From the NCBI GenBank assembly GCA_028289325.1, contig JANQQN010000172.1:1-63192 (forward strand): a stretch of 63,192 bases of DNA. The letters are read 5' to 3'. The notes beneath the pieces were generated by a model. That model did no database searches. It was not told where the DNA came from and was given only the letters and a program-made list of their open reading frames with translations. Both the position numbers and the translations under genes were made by a program. Each line of letters begins with the position of its first letter. Position 1 is the stretch's first letter. Shown here in pieces: positions 31,477-40,084 of this stretch. Source of the stretch: Myxococcota bacterium. GTDB taxonomy: Bacteria > Myxococcota > Kuafuiibacteriia > Kuafuiibacteriales > Kuafuiibacteriaceae.

Positions 31477-34239
31477 ATGCTCCGCGTCATGGATGACCGA
31501 GCCTTCGAGAAGACGTGGTCGACCCTTCGGTTCCTGCTGCGAACATTCGTCGACATCCTCCAGGAATCGGACAGTGCCGACATCGCGGCCCAGCTTCCGT
31601 GGCGTCACCTGTGGGGACACGAACCCGGAGCGAAAACCGAGGTCGAGACGTTTCCCACCGAGATCGCGGACCGCTGCGTACGAGCGACCTCCCTCGCCTT
31701 TCTCCTCGCGGATCAAGCCGAGGAAAACGCGATGGTGCAGAGCCTGCGATCGTTCGAGGACGAGGGCCGGATGCGGGAAGAGTCGGGCTCATGGGAGCAA
31801 GTTCTCTTTCAGCTCCGAGACTACGGTTGGGCCGAGCGCGAGATCATCGACGCGTTGTCCAGCCTTCGCGTGGAGCCCGTGCTCACCGCGCATCCGACGG
31901 AAGCGAAGCGACAGACGGTGCTCGAGCACCAGCGGACCCTCTACCGACTCCTCGTCGAGCTCGAGAATTCGATGTGGACGCGGACGGAGCGAGAGGAGCT
32001 TCTCAATGACCTCCACACCGAGATCGAACGCCTGTGGCGGACCGGGGAGATCTACCTCGAGAAGCCGTCTCTCGCCGACGAGCGCCGCATGGTCCTGCAC
32101 TACCTGCGCCGGGTGTTTCCGCAGGTCGTCCCCCTCATTCAGCATCGGCTTCGGGCCGCGTGGGCGGCGGCGGGGCTCGATCCTCAGACCCTGACGGATC
32201 TCGATACGCACCCCAGGGTGACCTTCGGAACCTGGGTCGGCGGTGATCGCGACGGACATCCGTTCGTCACCGCGGACTTCACTCGGGAGACGCTTCGGTT
32301 GTTTCGAAGCGTGGCCCTCGATCTCATCGACGAGAAGCTCGAGCGATTGGCGATCAAGATGAGCCTGTCCGAGAACCGGCAGCCCACGCCCGACGCGCTC
32401 ACGGAACGCATTCAGGCTTGGGCGCAAACGCTCGGACCATCGGGTCAGACCGCACTCGCCCGCAACCCGGATGAGCCTTGGCGCCAGATCGTCAACCTGA
32501 TGCGCACCGCGCTGCCCAAGTCCACCCCTCCTCAGGACGGACAGTTTCAACGACCGGAAGACCTCCAACAGGCATTGCGTGACTTCCAGTCCTGGCTGCG
32601 GGACGCTGGCGCGTCAAGGCTGGCGGAATCCGACGTCGCCCCGGTGATCGCGGCCGTGCGGGCCTTCGGATTTCACCTCGCCACGCTCGATATCCGGCAG
32701 AACAGCGCGTTTCACGACCAGGCGCTGGCCCAAATGCTGGCCACCGCAGGGATCCCCGAAGGCGAGCGCTACGCACAGTGGCCCGTCGAACGGCGACGCC
32801 AGTGGCTCGACGCCGAGCTCGCGTCCCGCCGGCCCTTGATCCGGGCCCAGGATGCGACGGGGCACGAAGCGCAGGCGATCATCCAGCTGTACAACGCGCT
32901 GTCCGACCACATCGATCACCACGGTCCGCAAGGGCTCGGCGCGCTGATCGTCAGCATGACCCGAAGCGCCGAAGATCTGCTCGCTGTCTACCTGTTCTGT
33001 CGTGAGGGCGGGGTGATGAAGTACGGACCGTCGGGGCCGACGGTGCCGCTGCAGGTCGTTCCGCTGCTAGAGACGATCGACGACCTGAAACGGGGCCCGG
33101 AGATTCTGGATCGATATCTTTCGAGCCCCGTGGTCCGCGCCAGCCTCCACGATCAGGCCGCCGCCGCCGGTCGAACCACGCCCGTGCAGCAGGTCATGCT
33201 GGGCTACAGCGACAGCAGCAAAGACGGCGGCATGGCCGCCAGCATCTGGCAGCTGAACCGCTGTCAGCGAGCCCTGGTCGAAGTTGCGCAACGGCACGGG
33301 ATCGAGCTGAGCTTCTTTCACGGCCGCGGCGGAACGATCGGACGCGGCGCGGGCCCCACCCATCGGTTCGTCCGCGCGTTGCCGGCCGGCACCGTCCGCA
33401 CCTCCCTGCGGTTGACGGAGCAGGGAGAGACGATCCGACAGAAGTACGCGAACCCGATGACCGCGGCCCATCACATCGAGCTGTTGACCGCGAGTGCGCT
33501 CGATCGAAAGGCGCTGGATCGTGAAGGCGTCCGCGATCCGGAGCCGCTGGTCCACCTCGTCGACGCGCTGGCGGAGGCCAGCCGCGAGACCTATCAATCG
33601 CTCATCAACAGCGATGGCTTCGTGCCGTTCTTCGAGCGAGTGACGCCCATCGACGCCATCGAGTCGAGTCGAATCGGTTCTCGACCGGCGCGAAGGCAGG
33701 GCGCTCGCCGTTTGTCCAACCTGCGGGCCATTCCTTGGGTGTTCGCCTGGAATCAGTCCCGGTTCGTGCTGCCCGGCTGGTACGGGCTGGGGTCCGGATT
33801 GCTGAGCGTCGCCCGAGACGAACAGGCCTGGGAGACGCTGCGCCGAGCCAAGTTCGGCCCCGACCGCTGGCCACCGCTGCACTACCTCCTCAGCAACGCG
33901 GCCACCGCGGTGGCCACGGCGTCGCGGCCCATCATGGACGAATACATGCAGCTGGCCGCCGATCTTCCGCAGGCCGAAGCGTTGTTCGCTCGGATCATGG
34001 ACGAGCTCGAGAAGACCACGAACGCCCTCGCGCAGATCTACGGCCGGCCTCTCGCCGAAGCCCGTCCGAACATTCATCGAGTCTTGAGCCTTCGGGCGCA
34101 GGCGCTGGCGCCGGTCCATGCCCGCCAGATCGAACTGCTCCGCGCCTGGCGCGGAGGCGACGGCGACAGCGATCAGCTGGTTCCGCAGCTGCTGCGGACC
34201 ATCAACGCGATCTCGGCCGGCCTCGGTGCGACCGGCTGA
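31477..34239 (+). CDS. ppc: Phosphoenolpyruvate carboxylase
   Basis: A 920-residue enzyme that carboxylates PEP to oxaloacetate, refilling the TCA cycle. The two signature sites are present: VLTAHPTEAKRQTV with the catalytic His (about residue 138) and VMLGYSDSSKDGG (about 576), together with FHGRGGTIGRGAGPTHR, the PEP/bicarbonate arginine loop. The C-terminal glycine (ATG at the protein end) is conserved as in the family, where it closes the active site. ATG 31477 has GGAG six bases upstream; ATG 31489 and an earlier ATG at 31378 are alternatives. The CoA-transferase gene follows after 31 bp. Confidence 0.96.
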   Translation: MLRVMDDRAFEKTWSTLRFLLRTFVDILQESDSADIAAQLPWRHLWGHEPGAKTEVETFPTEIADRCVRATSLAFLLADQAEENAMVQSLRSFEDEGRMREESGSWEQVLFQLRDYGWAEREIIDALSSLRVEPVLTAHPTEAKRQTVLEHQRTLYRLLVELENSMWTRTEREELLNDLHTEIERLWRTGEIYLEKPSLADERRMVLHYLRRVFPQVVPLIQHRLRAAWAAAGLDPQTLTDLDTHPRVTFGTWVGGDRDGHPFVTADFTRETLRLFRSVALDLIDEKLERLAIKMSLSENRQPTPDALTERIQAWAQTLGPSGQTALARNPDEPWRQIVNLMRTALPKSTPPQDGQFQRPEDLQQALRDFQSWLRDAGASRLAESDVAPVIAAVRAFGFHLATLDIRQNSAFHDQALAQMLATAGIPEGERYAQWPVERRRQWLDAELASRRPLIRAQDATGHEAQAIIQLYNALSDHIDHHGPQGLGALIVSMTRSAEDLLAVYLFCREGGVMKYGPSGPTVPLQVVPLLETIDDLKRGPEILDRYLSSPVVRASLHDQAAAAGRTTPVQQVMLGYSDSSKDGGMAASIWQLNRCQRALVEVAQRHGIELSFFHGRGGTIGRGAGPTHRFVRALPAGTVRTSLRLTEQGETIRQKYANPMTAAHHIELLTASALDRKALDREGVRDPEPLVHLVDALAEASRETYQSLINSDGFVPFFERVTPIDAIESSRIGSRPARRQGARRLSNLRAIPWVFAWNQSRFVLPGWYGLGSGLLSVARDEQAWETLRRAKFGPDRWPPLHYLLSNAATAVATASRPIMDEYMQLAADLPQAEALFARIMDELEKTTNALAQIYGRPLAEARPNIHRVLSLRAQALAPVHARQIELLRAWRGGDGDSDQLVPQLLRTINAISAGLGATG

Positions 34240-34270
34240 CCCCGGCGCCCCAAGACGCAAGGAGCAAGCG

Positions 34271-35554
34271 ATGAAGCTTGTACAAAGTGCCGCCGAGGCG
34301 GTGGCCGCCGTAAAGAGCGGTCAGCGGGTATTCATCCACGGAAGCGCGGCGACTCCGGTCGCCCTCGTCAACGCGCTATTGGACCGCGCAGAGGAGATCT
34401 CCGACGTCGAGCTGGTGGCGATCAGCACGTTCGGCCAACTGAACTGGGATCGCCCCGAGGTATTGAAGAGCTTCTTTTTAAACGCGCTGTTCGTATCCGC
34501 GAACGTACGGCGTTGGGTCGATGGCGCGAGGGGCGACTACGTCCCCGTCTTTCTCAGCGAGATCCCGACCCTGTTTCGAGAGGGCTTTCTGCCCCTCGAT
34601 GTGGCCTTGCTTCAGGTCGCGCCGCCGGACAGCCACGGTTACTGTTCCCTCGGAACCTCCATCGATGCCGCCCTGACCGCAGCCAAGGTCGCAAAAACGG
34701 TGATCGTGCAGATCAACCCTCGCATGCCCCGAACCCACGGCGAGGGCCATATCCACGTCTCCGACATCGCCTACGCGTTCGAGGCCTCGGCCGAGCTCCC
34801 CGAAGTTTCGTACGGAGAGCAACACGACGCGGTGTCGCGCGAGATCGGCCAGCGGGTGGCGGCCCTTATCGAGGATGGCTCGACCCTGCAGATGGGCATC
34901 GGCACCATTCCCGACGCGGTCCTGCGGGCGCTGGGCGACCACCGGGGCCTGGGCGTACACACGGAGATGTTCAGCGACGGACTCATCCCGCTCGTCGAGA
35001 ACGGCGTGATCACCAACGAGCACAAGAAGGTGGGCCCCGGAAAGATCATCACCACCTTCGTGGCCGGCACCCGTCGGGTCTACGACTTCGTGCACGACAA
35101 CCCGGTGGTCGCTTTTCGCGATGTCGCGTGGGTCAACGACACCTCGGTGATCCGCAAGAATCCCAAGGTCGTGGCCATCAACAGCGCGCTGGAGATCGAC
35201 CTCACGGGGCAGGTGTGCGCCGATTCGATCGGCACCCTCCAGTACTCCGGCATCGGCGGTCAAATGGACTTCATGCGGGGGGCGTCGCTGTCGCCGGGGG
35301 GCAAGCCGATCATCGCGTTGCCGTCCAAGACCAGTAAAGGCGTCAGTCGGATCGCGCCGGTGTTGAACAACGGAGCGGGGGTCGTCACCACCCGTGGACA
35401 CGTTCAGTGGGTGGTGACCGAGCACGGCGCGGTCAACCTATACGGCCGCGGGCTCCAAGAGCGCGCCCAGCTGCTGATCAGTGTCGCGGCGCCGGAGCAT
35501 CGAGAAGCTCTGCAGCGGGCGTACCAAGCTCGTTTCGTTCACGGCCGGTCCTGA
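34271..35554 (+). CDS. Acetyl-CoA hydrolase/transferase family protein (4-hydroxybutyrate CoA-transferase-like)
   Basis: A 427-residue class I CoA-transferase. The catalytic Glu is in GLGVHTEMFSDGLIPLVENG, and the oxyanion/CoA loop is QYSGIGGQMDFMRGA, with QMGIGTIPDAVL upstream. Family members transfer CoA between acetyl-CoA and acids such as 4-hydroxybutyrate, butyrate or succinate; the exact acid cannot be read from sequence. ATG 34271 is preceded by AAGGAG. It is 31 bp after ppc on the same strand, so probably cotranscribed, and it ends 3 bp from the convergent mtnC gene. Confidence 0.88.
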   Translation: MKLVQSAAEAVAAVKSGQRVFIHGSAATPVALVNALLDRAEEISDVELVAISTFGQLNWDRPEVLKSFFLNALFVSANVRRWVDGARGDYVPVFLSEIPTLFREGFLPLDVALLQVAPPDSHGYCSLGTSIDAALTAAKVAKTVIVQINPRMPRTHGEGHIHVSDIAYAFEASAELPEVSYGEQHDAVSREIGQRVAALIEDGSTLQMGIGTIPDAVLRALGDHRGLGVHTEMFSDGLIPLVENGVITNEHKKVGPGKIITTFVAGTRRVYDFVHDNPVVAFRDVAWVNDTSVIRKNPKVVAINSALEIDLTGQVCADSIGTLQYSGIGGQMDFMRGASLSPGGKPIIALPSKTSKGVSRIAPVLNNGAGVVTTRGHVQWVVTEHGAVNLYGRGLQERAQLLISVAAPEHREALQRAYQARFVHGRS

Positions 35555-35557
35555 AGG

Positions 35558-36229
35558 TTAGAGGCGAACCTCGTCGAAGCTCGACACCTCGAGGTGGTCG
35601 GAGCCGGGCACGGTTCCGTCTTCCGGACGCACGAGACGAATCGTCCGCAACCCGGCTTCCCGAGCCGCATCCAGCTCGGCCACCACGTCCGACAGAAACA
35701 GGATCTCTTCGGGCCGAACGCCGATTTCACCCACGATCGACCGGTAGCTCGCCGCCTCTTTCTTGCCGCCGACCATCGTGTCGAAGTAGCCGGAAAACAG
35801 CGAAGTGAGGTCTCCGGCCACCGAGCGCCCGAAGATCAGCTTCTGCGCCGCGACCGAGCCCGACGAGTAGACGTACAGCCGGTGGCCGGCGGCGTGCCAT
35901 CGTCGCAGGCCTGCCACCGCGTCGTCGTAGACGTGGCCGAGATAAGCGCCCTGTTCGTAGCCCGCCCGCCACAGGAGCCCTTGCAGCGTCTTGAGGGGAG
36001 TCGCCTTGCTGTCCTCATCGATCCATCGCTCGAGCCGAGCGATCACCCCTTCGAGATCGAGGTCGTCGTCACCTTTGGCGTCCGCGACCTGAGCCGCGAC
36101 CTCCGGATCGGCGGCGTGTTGGCGCACGAAATCGCCGATCCTCGCCCGGGCGTAAGGGAACAACGTCTCTTTGACGAAGGCGATCGACGACGTCGTCCCT
36201 TCGATATCGGTCAGGACCACGGTCGACAT
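35558..36229 (-). CDS. mtnC: Enolase-phosphatase E1 (methionine salvage)
   Basis: A 223-residue HAD enzyme that enolises and dephosphorylates 2,3-diketo-5-methylthiopentyl-1-phosphate to give acireductone. Motif I is [20 protein letters not shown], motif II is [14 protein letters not shown], and the end motif is [20 protein letters not shown], all typical of MtnC. It starts 7 bp after mtnD and is last in the mtnB-mtnD-mtnC unit. The length is normal for the family. Confidence 0.95.
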   Translation of the reverse strand: MSTVVLTDIEGTTSSIAFVKETLFPYARARIGDFVRQHAADPEVAAQVADAKGDDDLDLEGVIARLERWIDEDSKATPLKTLQGLLWRAGYEQGAYLGHVYDDAVAGLRRWHAAGHRLYVYSSGSVAAQKLIFGRSVAGDLTSLFSGYFDTMVGGKKEAASYRSIVGEIGVRPEEILFLSDVVAELDAAREAGLRTIRLVRPEDGTVPGSDHLEVSSFDEVRL

Positions 36230-36236
36230 GCGGCGC

Positions 36237-36776
36237 TCACTCGAAGCGAGGGAATCGCTGAGCGATGTCGTCGCCGGTGAAGTTGGCCACCCATCCCTCG
36301 GGGTTGGTGAAGAAACGGATGCACTTGAAGCTCGGGTTGGGGCCCATGTCGAACCAGTGTCGGGTGCCTTCGGGGACCGAGATCAGGTCGCCTCGCTCAC
36401 AGGTCACTTCGAACACCTTGCCGTCCTTGTGGAGATTGAACTGGCCGGCGCCGTCGACGAAGAAGCGGATCTCGAACTCCGAGTGGGTGTGCTCGTCGAG
36501 AAACTTCTTCCGCAGGGTCGTCTTGTCCGGATGGTCGGGGCGAAGGGCGATGACGTCGTAGGACTGAAAGCCCATCTGTTCCATCAGACGGTCGATATCG
36601 CCCTTGTAGGCGGCGACGACCTCGTCTTGTCCGGCGTCGGGGCCGAGCTCGGCGTCGGCCGTCCATCGCTCGAATCGAACCCCGATATCGGCGAGGGCGG
36701 CGGCGATGGCCGGATGGTCCTCGATCGTCTGCGGCGCGTCGGGCTGGTCTTCTCGGTAAACTCGAAGTCGGCTCAT
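36237..36776 (-). CDS. mtnD: Acireductone dioxygenase
   Basis: A 179-residue cupin that oxidises acireductone to the methionine precursor 2-keto-4-methylthiobutyrate (Fe form). Metal ligands are in [18 protein letters not shown] (two His and a Glu) and GTRHWFDMG (His). The start is ATG 36776, which overlaps the mtnB stop (ATGA); an upstream in-frame ATG at 36812 would run into mtnB and is less likely. It works on the product of MtnC. Confidence 0.95.
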   Translation of the reverse strand: MSRLRVYREDQPDAPQTIEDHPAIAAALADIGVRFERWTADAELGPDAGQDEVVAAYKGDIDRLMEQMGFQSYDVIALRPDHPDKTTLRKKFLDEHTHSEFEIRFFVDGAGQFNLHKDGKVFEVTCERGDLISVPEGTRHWFDMGPNPSFKCIRFFTNPEGWVANFTGDDIAQRFPRFE

Positions 36777-37375
36777 GATGATGGTCCTGTCGAGCGTCGA
36801 AGCTGCTCGCATTCGAGCAAAAATTCAATGGCTTCCAGATGGCGGCGGGCGTCGGCCATCGTCGTACCCCACGTATAGAGGCCATGGCCGGCGATCATGA
36901 AGCCGTGGGTGACCCCCGCGTGGACCGCGACCCGATCCGCCAGCCGTGCGGTGTTTTGGTCGTTCGGAAAGACCGGCAGCCGCAGGCGCCGCTCGTGGGA
37001 CTCGATGGTCGACATCGCCTTTAGCATCTCGAAGCCCTCGAACGTCAGGTCGTAGCCGCCCATCGACAGCACCGTCGCCCGCGGGGAATGGGTATGCAGG
37101 ACGACACCGGCCTCCGCGAACCGCCGATAGATCATCAGGTGAAGCGGGGTCTCGGCGGACGGACGACGGCCGGGCATCAACGGCACCCCGTCGGCGTCGA
37201 TCCGCATCAACCCCTCGGGGGTCAGCTCACCCTTGTGAACCCCCGACACGGTCACCAGCACCGTGCCGTCGTCGAGGCGCGCCGATAGGTTGCCGCTGGT
37301 CGCGGGTACCCAACCGCGGGCGAACAGGAATCGGCCAACGTCGATCAGGGCAAAGGTCGCGTCTCTGATGTCCAT
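36773..37375 (-). CDS. mtnB: Methylthioribulose-1-phosphate dehydratase
   Basis: A 200-residue class II aldolase-fold enzyme that dehydrates 5-methylthioribulose-1-phosphate, the step before MtnC. Zinc-binding histidines are in HTHSPRATVLS and GHGLYTWGTT; the substrate loop ATSGNLSARLDDG is conserved. It is the first gene of the salvage unit. MtnA (isomerase) and MtnP (phosphorylase), needed upstream in the pathway, are not in the window and must be elsewhere if the pathway is complete. Confidence 0.93.
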   Translation of the reverse strand: MDIRDATFALIDVGRFLFARGWVPATSGNLSARLDDGTVLVTVSGVHKGELTPEGLMRIDADGVPLMPGRRPSAETPLHLMIYRRFAEAGVVLHTHSPRATVLSMGGYDLTFEGFEMLKAMSTIESHERRLRLPVFPNDQNTARLADRVAVHAGVTHGFMIAGHGLYTWGTTMADARRHLEAIEFLLECEQLRRSTGPSS

Positions 37376-37449
37376 GGGTGCCGGCTACGCTAACAGCCGC
37401 CTCGCGCAGTTTTCCACTCGAAACCGCGACCGGGAGCGACAATCGGCGG

Positions 37450-38490
37450 TCAGTGTCGATAGCAGTGAAGGTTGCGATCCATCGACCACCAAGGCCGATA
37501 CTCGACCGCGTTTTCAGCCTTGATCAGGGGGTTGAAGCCCCGAGGGGTACACTCGAGAACCTGAACGGATCGTCCCCGGTGAATCGTGACCCACGCGTGG
37601 TTGGGCTCTTTTTGCAGGTAGCCCCCGATGACCAGTCGAGCCGGGTAGCCCAGGCGGCCCAGATGCACCCACGCCCAAGCGGCGAAGTCTTCGCGGGTGC
37701 CCTCCAACCGTCCGTCGAACACCTCGGGATCCTCCCACTCCTCGGGTCGTTTCAACGCCGGCGCCGAGTGCTCCGTACCGGCGTTGATCGCCTCATCCAG
37801 CCGCTCCAGACCGGTGAAGGTCCGAAGGGGCGCTCGGGCCAGCAGCCGGCGCCCGAGCCCGCGGAGCCCGTCCAGATCGAAGCCGGGCCGGATCTCACCG
37901 GAGGTGGTCAGCGCCCCCGGCCACGAAAATCGCCCCAGCCCCATGCCCCGCGCCTGTCGACCCAGGAACGTCTCCAACCGCGGGCGCAGGCCATAGGCCT
38001 GGTTCAAAGACCTCGCCGCCATCAGGGCCCCGGACCGCAGCAGCGCCTCGAGCTGGAAGTCGACGAGCGCGGTATCGCCTTCGTTACGTTCGAGGTACTC
38101 GGTCGCGTGCGACAAGGCGTATCCGTAGTCTCCGACCAGTACATCGAGGATCGCCAGCTGCCGGAGGGCGGCGCCGTATCGGTCGTGTTCGTAGCACCAC
38201 GTCTGCGCGTAGCGCCGGGCTTCAAGGTAGAACCGCCGCTCGAGAAAGAACTCGGTGGCCATCCGCAGCGCGAAACGGCCGTCCATTCCCAGCGCCGTTA
38301 GGTGGTCCATCGTGGTTCGCAGGGCCGCCGGATCTCGTCCTTGCGCCTGGTAGGTGAGCAGCAGCATCGCCGGGATCCGCCCCAGCTCCCCTCTCTGCAG
38401 CTGCTCTGCAAAGCGCTGGGCCTGGATCTCCGTCAACTCAACCTGCGAAGAGTCGCGCCCCCAGATCACGTCGAGGATCACATCCAGCAC
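37450..38490 (-). CDS. Transglutaminase-like protein lacking the catalytic cysteine
   Basis: A 346-residue protein. The N-terminal two thirds are helical (such as AEQLQRGELGRIPAMLLLTY; RYAQTWCYEHDRYGAALRQL), perhaps TPR-like. The C-terminal part (about 255-330) resembles a transglutaminase/BTLCP fold: EGTREDFAAWAWVHLGRLGY, PARLVIGGYL, then NHAWVTIHRGRSVQVLECTP. The usual cysteine (D/G-C-x-D/E-x-A) is replaced by Arg in GTREDFA, while the His of NHAWV is kept and the Asp is Glu. It is probably a non-catalytic relative. The start is uncertain; GTG 38490 is chosen and GTG 38481 is an alternative. It is divergent from astB with 60 bp between them. Confidence 0.6.
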   Translation of the reverse strand: MLDVILDVIWGRDSSQVELTEIQAQRFAEQLQRGELGRIPAMLLLTYQAQGRDPAALRTTMDHLTALGMDGRFALRMATEFFLERRFYLEARRYAQTWCYEHDRYGAALRQLAILDVLVGDYGYALSHATEYLERNEGDTALVDFQLEALLRSGALMAARSLNQAYGLRPRLETFLGRQARGMGLGRFSWPGALTTSGEIRPGFDLDGLRGLGRRLLARAPLRTFTGLERLDEAINAGTEHSAPALKRPEEWEDPEVFDGRLEGTREDFAAWAWVHLGRLGYPARLVIGGYLQKEPNHAWVTIHRGRSVQVLECTPRGFNPLIKAENAVEYRPWWSMDRNLHCYRH

Positions 38491-38550
38491 CCCGCGATGG
38501 TACCCCGAAACGCTGGCCCCCGGGGCCCCGGCGGTGCTAATGGCCACCCG

Positions 38551-39900
38551 ATGGCGCGTGAGTTCAACTTCGACGGTTTGGTCGGGCCTTCCCACCACTA
38601 CGGCGGCCTTTCGTTCGGCAACGTCGCGTCCGAGCAGCACGAGGGCGAGGCATCGAATCCCCGACAGGCCGCGCTGCAGGGTCTCGAGAAGATGCGAGCC
38701 CTGCACGATCTCGGGGTCCCGCAGGGCGTGTTTCCTCCGCATTTTCGGCCGGAGCTGTCCTTGGCCCGCCGGATGGGATTCGAAGGGACCGACGACGCCG
38801 TTCTCGCCCAGGTCGCCCGCGAGCAGCCGCTGTTGCTGGCCGCCTGTTACTCCGCATCGAGCATGTGGACCGCCAACGCGGCCACCGTCTGTCCGAGCGC
38901 GGACAGCGAGGACCAACGGGTTCATTTCACGCCCGCCAATCTCCAGAACAAGATCCACCGCTCGATCGAGCCGCCCACCACGGCCCGCATTCTGCGCGCG
39001 ATCTTCCGGGACGAGGCGCGCTTCGCCCATCATCAGCCCCTGCCGTCGACGGCGGCCCTGGGCGACGAAGGCGCCGCCAACCACACCCGCTTCGCGCCCG
39101 CCCCCGGCCAGCCCGGCGTGCATCTGTTCGTGTTCGGCGAGAGCGCGGCCGAACCGTGGTCCCCCAAGCCGAAGATCTTTCCCGCCCGCCAGACGAAAGA
39201 AGCCAGCGGGGCGATCCAGCGGCTCCACCGCATCCCGACGGACCGGGTGGTGCTCGCCCAGCAGAACCCGGAGGTGATCGACAACGGCGTGTTCCATAAC
39301 GACGTCATCTCCGTGGGCCATCGCGACGTCTTTCTTCACCACGAACTCGCGTTCCTCGATCGCGACGCCACGATCGGCGCGCTGAGCGAGCGGTATGAGC
39401 GCGTGACGGGCCAGCCCCTGCGTCGGATTGAGGTGCCCAAATCCGCGGTCCCGGTCGGGACCGCGGTGGCCACCTATCTCTTCAACAGCCAACTCGTCAC
39501 CCGACCTGACGGACAGGTCGCGCTGATCGCCCCCAAGGAGTGCGAAGAGAGCGAGCGGGTCCGAACGTTCATCCGGTCGCTGGTCGACGGCGATGCACCG
39601 ATCGACGAAGTGCACTACTTCGACGTGCGCCAGAGCATGCACGGCGGAGGGGGCCCGGCCTGCCTCCGCCTCCGGGTGGAGCTGACCGACGAGGAGGAAG
39701 CCGCGATCCCGGCCGGCGTCGTGTTTTCCGAGGCTCTTCACCAGACGCTGGCGGCGTGGGTGCAAAGACACTATCGGGAGTCGATTCGCCCGCAAGACCT
39801 CGCCGACCCAGGGCTCATGCGCGAGAGCCAGACGGCCCTCGACGAGCTCACCCAACTCCTCGGCATCGGCGACATCTATCCTTTTCAGCGTCCCGCCTGA
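38551..39900 (+). CDS. astB: N-succinylarginine dihydrolase
   Basis: A 449-residue enzyme of the arginine succinyltransferase (AST) pathway that turns N2-succinylarginine into N2-succinylornithine, NH3 and CO2. It has the family N-terminus REFNFDGLVGPSHHYGGLS, SSMWTANAATVCPSADSED, the His in FTPANLQNKIHRSIEP, and the C-terminal QSMHGGGGPACLRLRVEL with the catalytic Cys. The ATG at 38551 fits the family start exactly. The other ast genes (astA, astC, astD, astE) are not adjacent, so the pathway is dispersed or incomplete. Confidence 0.94.
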   Translation: MAREFNFDGLVGPSHHYGGLSFGNVASEQHEGEASNPRQAALQGLEKMRALHDLGVPQGVFPPHFRPELSLARRMGFEGTDDAVLAQVAREQPLLLAACYSASSMWTANAATVCPSADSEDQRVHFTPANLQNKIHRSIEPPTTARILRAIFRDEARFAHHQPLPSTAALGDEGAANHTRFAPAPGQPGVHLFVFGESAAEPWSPKPKIFPARQTKEASGAIQRLHRIPTDRVVLAQQNPEVIDNGVFHNDVISVGHRDVFLHHELAFLDRDATIGALSERYERVTGQPLRRIEVPKSAVPVGTAVATYLFNSQLVTRPDGQVALIAPKECEESERVRTFIRSLVDGDAPIDEVHYFDVRQSMHGGGGPACLRLRVELTDEEEAAIPAGVVFSEALHQTLAAWVQRHYRESIRPQDLADPGLMRESQTALDELTQLLGIGDIYPFQRPA

Positions 39901-39917
39901 TCGTGCCAAGCCGGGCG

Positions 39918-39940
39918 CGCCTGTCATATAGCGACAGGCG
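39918..39940. terminator. Hairpin after astB
   Basis: The arms CGCCTGTC (39918-39925) and GACAGGCG (39933-39940) pair perfectly over 8 bp with a 7-nt loop, 18 bases after the astB stop. There is no following U-tract. It is a candidate transcription terminator or 3' stabiliser. Confidence 0.55.
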
Positions 39941-40041
39941 TGACCGGGCCGAAAAGCGAGCGCCGTCCGTAAGCTGCGGCCCGGCCTCGCCTTCGCGCCC
40001 GCCCACGCGCTGGCACGCCCCTTGGTTCACGGGACGACGAC

Positions 40042-40060
40042 GAGGCGAGCCGCTCGCCTC
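40042..40060 (+). other. Perfect hairpin in the leader of the DUF2330 gene
   Basis: GAGGCGAG (40042-40049) and CTCGCCTC (40053-40060) pair over 8 bp around a 3-nt CCG loop, with a flanking GACG/CGTC pair. The ribosome site GAGGAGGG begins about ten bases downstream, ahead of ATG 40085. It could act as a leader stabiliser or as a protein-binding site; no function is shown. Confidence 0.45.
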
Positions 40061-40084
40061 ACGACGTCCGAGGAGGGATATCTG

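Noticed and set aside
37450-39927. A single 825-codon minus-strand frame
   Set aside because: The upstream half lies opposite astB, whose protein has clear family motifs; only 37450-38490 reads as a plausible protein.
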